Origin: Nemopilema nomurai | Taxonomy: Eukaryota > Cnidaria > Scyphozoa > Rhizostomeae > Rhizostomatidae | Direction: 5' to 3' | DNA length: 64,000 bases | Assembly (NCBI GenBank): GCA_003864495.1 | Contig: ML133365.1 | Location: 1,433,856-1,497,855, forward strand | Part shown: piece by piece, positions 11,975-22,248 of the stretch | How positions within the stretch are numbered: the first letter of the stretch is position 1 | How the letters are laid out: every line of letters begins with the position of its first letter | Made by a program: the position numbers and the translations under genes | The notes under the pieces: model-generated | What the model was told of the DNA's origin: nothing | The model's database searches: none | The model's input: only the letters and a program-made list of their open reading frames with translations

Positions 11975-12696
11975 ACAGTTATAGTTATATATATACTTCT
12001 TTGAAATAATGTTTATAGTTATAATTGAAGTTTTTTCTTTAGGGAATGTAGGTTATTGGACTTTATTTAACATGTAGAAATTATACCTGTCTCCAGAACC
12101 TGGTCTAAACTAATTGCAGATGATTAGTAATGCATGTTTATGATAACCAATTTTCAGTGCCTTAGCTTGTCTTGAAGAATAACCCAATCTGAAGAAAAAG
12201 TGCCCTTTTCAAAATTAGCAACCAGATAAATGCATAGTTTTTATTTCTAGAGTTGAAAAACAAGGTAAGAATTTCCCCAAAAGGGGTTCATTCCTGTCAT
12301 ATCAATATATCATACCATATGCCTGCTGGGTTTTAGTTGCTTAAAATTTGTAACCTCTGCTTAAAAGAGCTGGAAAAAAGGTTATTTTCTGATAAACATT
12401 TCATGTCATTGATTTTAGGTATTAATAGTTATGTTTTGATAATTATGCTAGTAATTATGGTTGTTAAATGGGAAAGGGTCTATAATTCCAAGTCATTACA
12501 CCCACAAGAGCAGGCTCACTGCAGAAAAATGAGTAAAAATAACAATATTCAGGTTCAATGTTCAATTATCTTCTTTATTTTGAAATAAATATGGACTATA
12601 ATGATTAATGTAAAAGTCAGTAAACAAATGTCTTAGTTCATTTACCCATAGGTGGCTGTCTACCTGCAAACACTCCATAAAAGCACCACATGGTGT
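11975..12696. other. Spacer between the convergent ISL2EU genes
   Basis: AT-rich, with no motif-bearing frame; an 83-codon frame at 12337-12588 is hydrophobic and low-complexity. It presumably carries the 3' untranslated regions of both genes. Confidence 0.5.
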
Positions 12697-14301
12697 CTAT
12701 ATATATACATAGCATTGTTGGCATTTACTTGCAACCATTTGAAGTTGAACCTGTGTGTAATATTGATGGTTTCTGTTTAAACATAGTTCATTGTTATCAT
12801 TTCTCTTGAGGTAGGGTAGCTGTAGATTGACACTGGTGGGAGACATGTGCTGGATAGATGAGGGAAATTTGACCTCTAAACATGATAACCCACAGCAATC
12901 ACATTTTACCAATCTGGTAATGGCAGATCCTTCACTAAAAAAATACCACAATCCAAAATTTGTACATTCTGATTTAGCCTTTTGAATTCTGACTCAAAAT
13001 GGCTTACAGCAACAGGCTTCATTTCCCTTCCATATTTGAGAGCAGGGATATCAGGGTTTATGGTTTGCTTTCCTGAAATTTTGTCAAAAATTGACTAAAG
13101 GGAACTCCCGTTTTTAAGATAGCTAACCATCCTTGTCTTAACTTCTTGAGCCTTGGATGCACTGATGACATGCTTTCTTATTGCCCACCACAACGGATTT
13201 GTTGATTGGCCTCTAGTTCCTCTTTCTATATCTTCTATCCTTGGTGGGAAATACTCCAAATGGAGCAAAAAGTCAGTTTCACTATCGGATATCTCCAAGT
13301 AATCCTCAAAGGTTAAAAGGCCAGTTGTCTCTTGTAAACTCTTGGTCTGCTGCAACTCTTCTTCAGTTGAAAATGACTGCTGCCTTCCCACAGCGGAGAA
13401 AAGTATTGAGTCCTTCTCATCGCAGACCTCTCTCAAAGCATTGGCAATTTCACTCAAAGTTAATTCTTCCTGAGAAAATTGCACTGGCTCATACTTTTTC
13501 TTTGGAGAAGAGTTCAATTTCTTCATTTTTTTCCTTGTCTTCGAAAATCAGAGCGCGACAATTTCATGTCCTTCACTCTTTCAGGTTTAACAGGCTTACT
13601 TTTGGGCAGCCACTGACAAGCAGTAGAGGTTCATGATAGATTTGTCAATCCCATTCTATTTGCTGCTTCCAACCTGAAAAGTCCAATGTGACATTCCTGA
13701 AAAGTCCAATATTTGCAGCTACATGGTTGCATGTTTGTGACATTCCTGCCATACAAGTACAATGTGCAGTTAGGATTTTCCCAACGCTTTTATCAATGCA
13801 CAACCACAGTTTGTGGGGTACATCATTTATCTTTTGAGATGGTCTGCATGTGGTCTTTAGTAAACAGTATCTGCTGGTCTGACTTATTTCATTGAATTCA
13901 AGATTATCCAACCACCCATTTTCGTAGTAGCTATAGGCCTTAGATGTTTTGTAATCACAAAGGTCATCGTTGGCAAGCTCACTTGGGTGGAGTGACAAAA
14001 AGTTGAATATTTCTGGATATGATGTAGGAGGCCAATAACAAATACCACTTTCTTCTTTAAGCCATCCAACATCAAGAAGAAATGGATCTGGTATGCCATA
14101 ACTTTCGATCTTTGTCTTGTATTCACTAGATAGTGCTTCTTCAACTGTTTTAGCAGTTGGCAATGGCTTTACGTCGTTTTCAATTGCAACAAAAACACAT
14201 GTGACCAATACACTTTTATTACCATGCAGTTTCATCCCTCTAAGACGTAGAAATGACTTTAACTCTTCCACTTTCATCTTCGACACCATATCGTAATCCA
14301 T
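12697..14301 (-). pseudogene. ISL2EU SAP/SWIM/YqaJ nuclease (copy 1)
   Basis: Read from 14301 down, the protein starts MDYDMVSKMKVEELKSFL, a SAP-type DNA-binding helix pair. A SWIM zinc finger follows (AHCTCMAGMSQTCNHVAA, CxC...CxH intact), then, after a frame break near 13645, a linker. The YqaJ-like nuclease starts at GTRGQSTNPLWWAIRKH (about 13180) and continues through KYGREMKPVAVSHF (about 13030). The CLEVKFPSS segment (family LEVKCP; catalytic E and K present) and NHQYYTQVQLQM lie in the 12951-12697 frame. The GASPDG motif is damaged, and stops occur after KNGSSL and after PLPDW. In this family the YqaJ domain is a PD-(D/E)xK nuclease; its exact role in ISL2EU transposition is unproven. 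Confidence 0.83.
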
Positions 14302-14360
14302 TGCATAGGCCTACTCGAATGAACGACGACAGCGAGAAAAATCTGGAAATAGCGAAGATT

Positions 14361-14615
14361 GCGTATCTCACCAGAGCAAGGTACTTACTAAGAGCTTTTT
14401 AAAAAAGCTGTTCCCGATATATAAAGCTATGCAGTCAGATATTCAATATGATTTTCAAAATATTCGAATGATTTGAACCAACTTTCAAAGCTACACAGAA
14501 CGCACGTCGTACAGTGTAAACAAACAGCAGCAAAAGGCCGATCAAGATTTTTTCACCCAATAACTAGTGCCAGGCCGCGGCGCACGGCTTGCAGTCGCGG
14601 ATGTTGAATTGGTGT
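14361..14615. repeat. Right terminal inverted repeat of ISL2EU copy 1
   Basis: Inverted copy of 10134-10386. The YqaJ gene start (14301) lies about 60 bp inside it. Confidence 0.85.
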
Positions 14616-14763
14616 ATTGAATGTTAGGGGAACAAAGAGAAAGAGGATGGTAAAGGCCCTTGGAAAAGCTAAAGGTTTTGGCCACATTCTTAGGTGCCTT
14701 ATAGACGGGGTTTTAGAATACACAGGGAGGAGAAAGAGTTCAGGCCTCATTTTAAAAAAGTAG

Positions 14764-15104
14764 GATAGTGGGGTTGGAAAACACGAGCAGCTGAAAACAT
14801 GATAAATAATCAAAATAAGCGAGGGGAGGGAAACGGTAATATACTCTTGAGAGAAATAATCTTGGTACGTTTAAAACAAAATGACATAGGATACCAATAT
14901 GACACCAGTTTCCTAAAGAAAGTTTGATATGGGAAAACGGCAGCAACGACGGTAGAAGGTTTAACATTTCTAAATTGAAAAGAAATAGGTAGCAAAATAA
15001 CTATTTAAGAAACATTGAATATGAAAAATTTTCGTATATAATCCTGCTCTTGACTATTTGTCAATTGTCTGTATTGTTTGTTGATCAGAATACAGAAAGA
15101 ACTT
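14764..15104. other. No gene seen
   Basis: Purine-rich then AT-rich sequence flanking the ISL2EU insertion. Minus-strand frames here have no family signature. Confidence 0.4.
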
Positions 15105-15341
15105 CTAAAGTTGTATTTTTGTCTCCATCCTGCTACTGCTGACTGCTACATCAGCGGGGGAAGATTCCTGAAATTTACACTCAAAGTTTGGATAATCGCA
15201 TTCAAGGGCGAAACTAGTACTGATGTTTTTGTGAACGTTTGGTAGGCAAACACTAAATTGCAGGGCAAAAGTATCATTATCCTCACCAACAATTGCTATA
15301 GTTGGTGAAGGGATATGACACAACCTGGAAATAATGGTCAT
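15105..15341 (-). other. Unrecognised 78-codon frame, possible exon
   Basis: The frame reads LCHIPSPTIAIVGEDNDTFA, then LECDYPNFECKFQESSPADV, with balanced composition unlike the AT-rich noise around it. No domain is recognised and no clear splice sites were defined. It could be an exon of an unrecognised gene or a chance frame. Confidence 0.25.
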
Positions 15342-15889
15342 AAATTAAGTATGACTAAAAACTTTATTTTTTAATCACTGTCCTCTACATGGTCCTCCTG
15401 AATATAATGAAACTTTGAAATTTTGATTTAGTTTCTATTTATTCACCCAATGTAAAAAAGATTAAGATTCTATTTTACCCAAGGCATAGGAAGCATTTCA
15501 AATGTCTGGGGCACATGTATTGAGGGGCACCCTCGCTAAGTTGCCAAAGTTTCAGATTTACAAAAACGTTTTCTCCTTAATAAAATATTTCTTCATTTCA
15601 TTCACAAATTCCATTTACGCAAACAAACAAAAAACCAGATAAATGGATGTTGTATCGTGATACATAACCTATTCTTAAAGCTGGTTCAGCCTCCCAACCC
15701 AACACAAATTATTGTTTACGTTTACGCTCTGTCTTCATTAAGCTGCAAAATTTAAACTCTAGCGTAAACTGCAGTGACAGTAGAGCTCTTCGTCGTCTTG
15801 TCTTGTTTTGATAGATTTCCGGGGGTCTTTGTCATCGGATCCGGTTTCTTATAAAGCATATATTGCGCAATCTACCGTGGACGAAAAGA

Positions 15890-16005
15890 GCGCGAGACAA
15901 GCAGAAATCGCCGCGCGAAAGATTTATTTTTGCGCGAAACGAGCAAAAATTATCGCGCGGTAAGAGTCATTTTGCGCGAAACGAGCAGAAATCACCGCGC
16001 GAGTG
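15890..16005. repeat. GC-rich tandem repeat, about 42 bp x 3
   Basis: Three diverged copies of a unit built on gcgcgaaacgagcagaaatc and cgcgcg start at about 15890, 15932 and 15974. The block is CpG-rich against an AT-rich background. A second small repeat with gggcccgaaaa cores lies at 16188-16257. Apart from these, 15342-16499 has no supported gene. Confidence 0.7.
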
Positions 16006-16499
16006 TTGATAAAATTACTAGTAAAACCGGAAGTTGAATAAAAACGGGCCCGAAAAAACAGCACGCAGCAAGTGAAAGAGTACGCATCGAGAACACATAA
16101 AAAAGATCTCAGCACTTTATCATCTCGGCTTAGTGTCATGCAGTTTTGACAGGTCGGTCTTTTTGAAAATGGCACGCGTTTTTGCTCAACAGCAAGCAAA
16201 ATCGGGCTCGAAAATGAAAGTCGGGCCCGAAAATTGAAAATGGGGCCCGAAAACGGGTAAAAAGTTTTTGAACCGAATATTCTATCATAGAAAATAACAT
16301 TCTGAATATCCCCAGAGATAGAAAAGTTGTGGAACAAATGCAAGCGTTGCCATTTGTGATTGTTGCAGATGACGCCTTCTCTTTACGAAATGTTTTAATG
16401 AAGCTCTATCCTCTGCGCAATCTATCCAAAGAAAACAGAGCTTCTAACTATCGACTATATCAAGACGTGTAGTTGAGAATGCCTTCAGGATTCTTGCAA

Positions 16500-17440
16500 T
16501 TAGATTTCGAGTTCTTTTATCGCCAGATCTAGATAATCTACCAGAACATCAATGTGGTGGTCACTCCACTGGGCTTTTCGCACCATATTTTTGTTGGCTC
16601 CTTTCACCTTTTTGTTCGAAAAGAAAGCTAGAAGCTCTTCTTGATCTTCATCTGGATTCTCATTTGAATCATTATCCTGCACATCGTGCATGTGAAAGAG
16701 AAGAAAATGAGTTTTCTACCATACCACAGTAAACAATAGAAAGACCTTACATGTGAAACTTCGAGACTTTTTCTTTTCTTAGTCGTAAACACAGTTGTTG
16801 CTTGCTATATGTCCTACTTTGCTTGCTTGTTACTCAAAAGCTATACAAAATTTATGCCAATTTTCTTTCTTTGTCACTTTTTACATCTGCAAAGTCTGGC
16901 TGCCAGATATCCTTGGCAAAGAATAGCTTGCTCCTAGAATGAGGCACAGAATCAAAGATTACTGGATGCATGAGATATGATCCCGAACCCAGTGTTGCTT
17001 TGCCAGGCACCTGGCCAGAAGTGTGGAAGGTGTCTGAGCTGCCATATCACTTTTTATTTTCACATACCTATCCCTGCAAAAATAGAGTGGGCTTTAAAAA
17101 TGGACATGACAGTTACTCTGGGGCCCTGCTGTTCATCGGCTGTCTTCTTGTACTCCCGCTTTCTTCCTTTCGGTTCAGAAGTTGTTGAATTAGACCAACT
17201 AATCTCTTCGTTAGGCCTTTCCATCACCATTTCCTGGTGACAATCGATACAATGACAGACTTGCTTTCCAGCTTTCCAGTTTACATTTGGCTTATTAGTT
17301 TCTTCATTTGCACATATGTTGCAAATAGGTATTTGACATTCCATGCAACGATATTTGGTGGTTATAGTGCAAATAAAGCAAAACTTCGAGAGGCAGACTC
17401 CATCTTTGAATTTTTAATGCTCTGCACTATTTGTGCTAGA
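16500..17440 (-). pseudogene. Cys-rich zinc finger plus SANT/Myb-like protein (copy 1)
   Basis: The minus strand carries a double Cys cluster: CFICTITTKYRCMECQIPIC (about 17375-17316), then NICAN, NWKAGKQVCHCIDC (about 17280-17235) and a polar linker. Open segments follow around 16940-16870 (AKDIWQPDFADVKSDKERKL). At 16691-16500 is an acidic stretch and KAQWSDHHIDVLVDYLDLA, the start of a SANT/Myb-like helix bundle. The same architecture recurs at 24717-25580. Frames differ between segments, so introns or frameshifts intervene. Proteins of this type are frequent in cnidarian genomes, but I cannot name a function. It is divergently transcribed from the SWIM/YqaJ gene at 17964. Confidence 0.5.
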
Positions 17441-17944
17441 GCAGAAAGTTCCTAACTGCGCATGTTAAGCAGTAGAGAGAAATGGTTGATAGGAAGGAAA
17501 TTACATTGAAATAAATTATGCATTTAGTCTGTCACATGACAAGTTCAACCTTTGAAACTGAAATGTTCCAGACTCGTGTCGCACCGCCAAACCGGTCTAG
17601 GTCTAACAGGTCTAGGTCTCGGTCTTATCCTGTCCAGTTAATTTAATTACCACAAATAACAGAAAGATGTTTAAAATTTTTATTAAAATCACACATAAAA
17701 TTTCAACTTAGCTATTTTCAAGTTTTATAATAACATCCAATAAACTATAACTTTCTACTTTCTTTTTTTTAAACGGGGAAAATCTTTTTAACATAAGCAC
17801 TTACCTTGATAAGACTACTTCCATAAAATTATTTCAGGTCGAGAGAAAGAGAGAGAAACGATGTGTTGCCTGATTTATTCTGTTTTTGACTGACTCTGCC
17901 TCAACTATAAGGGTGGTTGAGTAAACAAAACAAATCGAAGTTTT

Positions 17945-17956
17945 GGCGCATGCGCA
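17945..17956. promoter_or_regulatory. NRF1-like palindrome between divergent genes
   Basis: GGCGCATGCGCA matches the animal NRF1 consensus (YGCGCAYGCGCR) except for the first base, and sits about 20 bp upstream of an in-context ATG. A half site (TGCGCATG) lies near 17457, on the side of the divergent Cys-rich gene. The interval 17441-17944 otherwise shows no frame and contains short ggtctaggtct repeats near 17595-17625. Function is inferred from the consensus and position only. Confidence 0.45.
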
Positions 17957-17963
17957 GTTGACT

Positions 17964-19578
17964 GGTGGGCAAAAGAACAACAATGGCTGCCGAATCTATA
18001 AGGAAAACAAGTCTTTTTATTACAAATCGCTCGATTCTGTTGCTAAACAGCGGTATAACGAGAGACTGACGTTTTCGGAGGGTGTGAAGAGTCAACCAGA
18101 TCCATATACATTGCTTCATGGTTGGTCTGGAAGCCCAAATGACTGGCCGGATATAACTTTTGGCGATATCTCTACACATACCTATTTTACACACCCGGAT
18201 ATTTCACCAACGAGAGTTGAAGGCTTACAAATCATTTGATGCATACAAGTAACTTGAGATTTAAATATTATGATACGTTTCCTTTTAGATGCTTTAATTC
18301 TGTGTTGTGAAGAAAACCGGAGCAATATACTGTGCTCATTGTACATCTATGGCAGGGTATGACTTACATAATAAACATCCACAAAACTCTTACAAAACTC
18401 ATTAAGAAACATCCAAAAAGATATATATATTCAAAATATGACTCAAGACCTCAAAGTTTGAAACACCTAAAAACCAAATACAAAACCTGGATTTTAATAA
18501 TAAAAGTTGTTTAATTGGATATTAAAATCAAAATTATTAAAGGCATAGTATTGGAATGCACCAGCAACTAGTATTTACCAATTGATTTGATTTGATTATA
18601 ATTGGTACTATTTACTCAACGAAGATGTGGCAGCATTTTTGTAACGTTAGGGGGCTAAGGACAAGTGAAAATTTCTATTTCGGTTTAAACATGAGGGGCT
18701 GAACACCTCAAAGTTTCTACAAATATGCCCTTGGATTACAAGAGAACATCATTTTGAATATCATTTGATCTTAGTTTTCATAGGCTGTGTATTGCATGAA
18801 TATCAACAAGTAAAAAGAAAGTGAGGGGGGATTGCAAGGGTAGTCCCTAGACAACGTTGTTTTACAGGGAGGGGCATATTTCCTACCCAATGAAATTACC
18901 TTTATTGTATTTCTAGGTGCACCCAAGTACTATTGAAGAAAATATTGAGTTGTCTAAAGATGCCCAAAAGAGCACTCGCAAGACTAATAGCCCAAGTGGA
19001 TCAGACCCTCTTCCCATTAATGACCAATCAAGAAGTCTTAAGGGAATATGTCCAGATGTTTTCCTGTTCTCCATAATTCCAAAGCTTGACAGTGACACTG
19101 ATACTGCATCCAAAGATAAGATAGATGTTGCATTTCCCCCACTGCTTGCTTCATTGTGTGAAGAGCCATTTTCTGACATACAAGATGAGGAGCTACATGG
19201 GATATTCCAGCAATGACCTGTTCTCAATCCCTGCAATCAATTATGGTGTTAACAATGAGCCAGTTTTCGAGGACTGGTATGCCAACCAGATGAGGTCACT
19301 TTACCAAAATTTCAGTTGTCGAGAAAGTGGATTTTATGTATGTCAATCAAAGTCTTATTTTGGTGCAAGTCCTGATGGTATTGTTTCTTATTCTTGTTCT
19401 GGTAGAGGGTTTTGGAGATGAAGTGGTCTTTCAAAAACAAGGAGAAAGCCATTCAAAGACCCTACTTTCTGCTGATGAAAACTCTACTTTCTGCCTTGAT
19501 AGTGCTCTGTCTTTAAAGCAAAACCATCCATACATGGCTCAAAGTCAATTTCAAATGTTTGTCCTTCAAGTACAGTAG
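17964..19578 (+). pseudogene. SWIM/YqaJ nuclease-like gene, cut off by a pogo insertion
   Basis: Exon-like segment 1 reads KSLDSVAKQRYNERLTFSEG, then SPNDWPDITFGDI and, after a frame slip near 18215, LKAYKSFDAYK followed by a GTAAC donor. Segment 2 (about 18305-18360) reads KKTGAIYCAHCTSMAGY, the first half of a SWIM zinc finger. Segment 3 (about 18917-19578) contains the YqaJ-like nuclease: PVFEDWYANQMRSLYQNF, YFGASPDGIVSYS and NHPYMAQSQFQMFVLQV. The LEIKCP motif is lost at a frameshift near 19420. The frame runs directly into the left end of the pogo element (19573), which removes the C-terminal part. It resembles ISL2EU partner proteins, but no matching transposase lies next to it, so it may be a domesticated relative or a solo remnant. 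Confidence 0.65.
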
Positions 19579-21997
19579 GGGAGGGTAGGGCATGTTGTCA
19601 GAAAAATCATTCAAACAGTCACAGGTGCTTAATGGAGCAAGTGAAATCTAAGAGCAAAAATTCTTTAAATACCTTATTTACCCCTTTACCTAAAATGCAC
19701 AACACTCTTCGGTTATTGATGCTGGGCAAAGATCTTATTTAACATTTGTGAGACCTGTCTGCTGTGACAACATGCCCTAACTTATTAGTAAAATTATGCA
19801 GAGCAATCAAAAGTTCAAAATGGTCCAAAAAGTTTACTCTATAGAGAATGAGTCTAAAGCAGGGCAATAAAAATCGTTTTTGCGGCTCTATTTGTGGCAC
19901 CAGTGGTTGGCCAGGGAATCTCAATGACAATATCTGCTACCAAATGTGAGCAGCTATCTTCGTGGACTGGGAAAGCAAAGACTCTCCTTCCGTCAGCTGA
20001 TATCTTGCTCCTCATAAGGGAGGTCTCCACTTCATCATCATCATAATTTATCTGGTTGACCCTTCCAACATAGTGACAGACTGTTTTCTTGGCAGGAAAC
20101 ATCACCAAAATATGGTCATCTACATCTAATTGCTGAATTGTTGGACAACGAATGATTTGCCTCTGTAATTCATTCATCATATCATCATCCTCATCATCAC
20201 TTGTGTCATCAACAGCATCAACATCCAGCTCATCTACACTATCATTACAGCAGGTTATATCCTCATTATTTGTTGCTGTCTGCTTTCTTTTCTTGTTCAT
20301 ATCTGCAGTTGATGCCTGACTGTCTGAAGACAAGATATTTCTTCTAGCCTGGGAAGTTTTCTTTTTTCTTGCATGCTCTTCCTCTATAGCTTGTTTAACG
20401 GGAGCGTCTCTAAAAACTTGTGACTTTCTTTTTTTTCTTTTTGCAGTATTTTCTTTTCTGGGGGACCGTTTTCCAAATGGTCTGTACTGCTCGGCACTTG
20501 ATGTTGATGCAATTGATATGTTTCTACCACTCAAAGTTGGGATGGATGCGTCTCTTGGTTGACTTGTATGTGTTACTGTATTTTCCAGCGGTTTGTCTGT
20601 TGCATACGTGGACAAAAACTGACCTGGAGAGAACACATATTTGTCAAATGGGTCAATTCCTGTGGCTTTGAACCCGGACATAATGTTGCTAGGGGTAATG
20701 GCTTTTGGAAATGCATAGGCCACTATTTTAGGAATAACATGTATTGTCATTGACTTGCCATCATTTTCCTTTTCCCGTATCCAATTATCGCTTGTTTTAT
20801 TAACATACGTTTTGAAAGGACGGAAAACTGATACATTCAGAGGCTGCAGGTTATGAGAGCAATGTGGAGGAAAGCTCATCATTCTGACGTTGTTTTACAT
20901 CAATAGAAATGGGGGAGCAGTGGTTGTCCAATAACAACAATATTGGCTGCTCCGGTGAGGGCTTTGCATATTTAACAAAATGTTTCATGTACTTTGTGAA
21001 GCCTTCTTCAGTCGTCCATCCAGATGCTTTTGGATGCCCAGTTAGATCACTGACTGGTGGTGCAGTTAACAACAAATGGTCCTGAACATTCTCTCTCGGG
21101 AATAAAAGAAAGGCAGGATGTGATTTCCCAGGGAATTTATGGCACAGCAAACTGTAACCAGAGTTCCCCTTTTCTGTGAAACAGCAGAGCACACTTGCCT
21201 AACTCCTCTTTTTGCAAGGATTTTGCATGGCCTTTGGACTGTAGTCACACCAGTTTCGTTAGCATTCCAAATTTGGTGAGCACCAAACCCACCATCTCGG
21301 CTGAGAACTTCTCCCAACTTTTCAAAAAACATTCCAACTGTTACTTCATTGAAGTTGGCCACTCTTTGAATTGATGTGCTTTCTGGAGTTCTCAAAGAAA
21401 TGTCATTGTGCCTCTCCAAAAAGCCTTTTGCCCAGTCAATGCCCGGTTTTTAATTTTTGGTCCAAGACTGAGGAATGTCTTCAACTTTGTTCGCAACAGC
21501 CAGATTATATGCCAATACTTGCAACTCATCAATTGTTATGCCATAGAATATTGAAGCTGCTTTCTTTATGTAGGTAGAAATATCGTTTTCCATTTCTTTA
21601 ATCAAGTACAACCTGGCTTTCTTGTAGCCAAGGTGAACTTTCTCCAAGGTTCCACCCTTTTCTTCCCACTTTTGTAAGTAACGGGCCAATGTACGATAGT
21701 TAATGCCATGGAAAATTGCGGCCTTGCATATGCTGAATCCTTCTTTCACCAAACGTATTGCAGCATCAAAAGTTTCTTTTGGTAGTTGCCCTCTATCTGT
21801 TTTCCTTTGTATTTTCGCACAATACTGAAGAAAATAAAATTTTATAAAATTTATGAATTTATATGTATATATTATAAATTTAGTAATATTTTCAAACAAA
21901 ATATCCAAAGTTTGATTTGTTTGGCTCAAACAAAACTTCAAACGAAGATAAAAAAACAGAAATTTCAGCCACGTGTTTGTGACAACTTGCCCCACTG
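19573..21997. mobile_element. pogo/Tigger-like DNA transposon
   Basis: The left end CAGTAGGGGAGGGTAGGGC plus atgttgtca (19573-19600) and the right end tgacaacttgccccactg (21980-21997) are imperfect inverted repeats starting CAGT, as in the pogo group. TA precedes the left end; the right flank is GA, so the expected TA duplication is not intact. A second internal tgacaacatgccc lies at 19767-19779. The element carries one DDE_1 transposase on the minus strand and interrupts the YqaJ-like gene. Confidence 0.7.
19854..21840 (-). pseudogene. pogo/Tigger-family DDE_1 transposase
   Basis: From the minus 5' side: RKTDRGQLPKETFDAAIRL and ICKAAIFHGINYRTLARYL form the psq-type helix-turn-helix. An in-frame stop lies at 21450-21452. 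Next come KGFLERHNDISLR and IWNANETGVTTVQRPCKI (first catalytic position, see below), then GTLVTVCCAINSLGN. A frameshift near 21100 precedes ASGWTTEEGFTKYMKHF and LLLLDNHCSP (second Asp). A second frameshift near 20880 precedes FPPHCSHNLQPLNVSVFRPF and GFKATGIDPFDKYVF. A long basic/acidic C-terminal region ends VGRVNQINYDDDEVE... near 19854. The family has Asp in NADETG, but here it is Asn, so the active site is also lost. One stop, two frameshifts and the D-to-N change make it dead. Confidence 0.85.
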
Positions 21998-22248
21998 GAG
22001 AGATACCAATGTTAGGCCAATTTTTTAAAGTTGTTGAAAGGAGATCTCTGAAAAATCACAGTTGTGCATGCAGTAGGCCCACACACCCAAAAGTTAAAAT
22101 AAATCTCTTAAACATATATATACCACAACAATAGACATACCTTATTCCATCAAATCAAAATTCGTCTTCAATGCATCAAATTCAAGGCATCTGTAATAAG
22201 TTTTCTGGTGATGACAGCAGGCTCTGTCAAATGGTATCAAGTGAAAGC

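Larger units (their letters stand above)
10134..14615. mobile_element. ISL2EU DNA transposon, nearly complete (copy 1)
   Basis: A 4.48 kb element is bounded by ACACCAATTCAACATCC (10134-10150) and its inverted complement (14599-14615). The terminal inverted repeats extend about 255 bp with only scattered differences. AT flanks both sides (10132-10133 and 14616-14617), fitting the 2 bp target duplication described for ISL2EU. Because the ends read AATACACC...GGTGTATT, a TA duplication is also formally possible; the split frame above favours AT. Inside are a THAP/DDE transposase (+, 10407-11974) and a SAP/SWIM/YqaJ nuclease (-, 12697-14301), convergent. Both are mutated, so it is non-autonomous now but not very old. 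Confidence 0.85.
10085..14763 (+). other. Reading frame split by the ISL2EU insertion
   Basis: After the acceptor ttttccag the frame runs APQIVFQPQNRYRLSE (10085-10132) up to the left end of the ISL2EU element. If 10134-14615 plus one copy of the flanking AT is removed in thought, the frame continues without a stop through 14618-14763 (starting LNVRGTKRKRM, ending SSGLILKK and TAG), 65 codons including stop. The product is Lys/Arg-rich and unrecognised. Frame continuity supports AT as the target duplication, but 65 open codons can arise by chance in such DNA. Coding status is not established. Confidence 0.35.
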
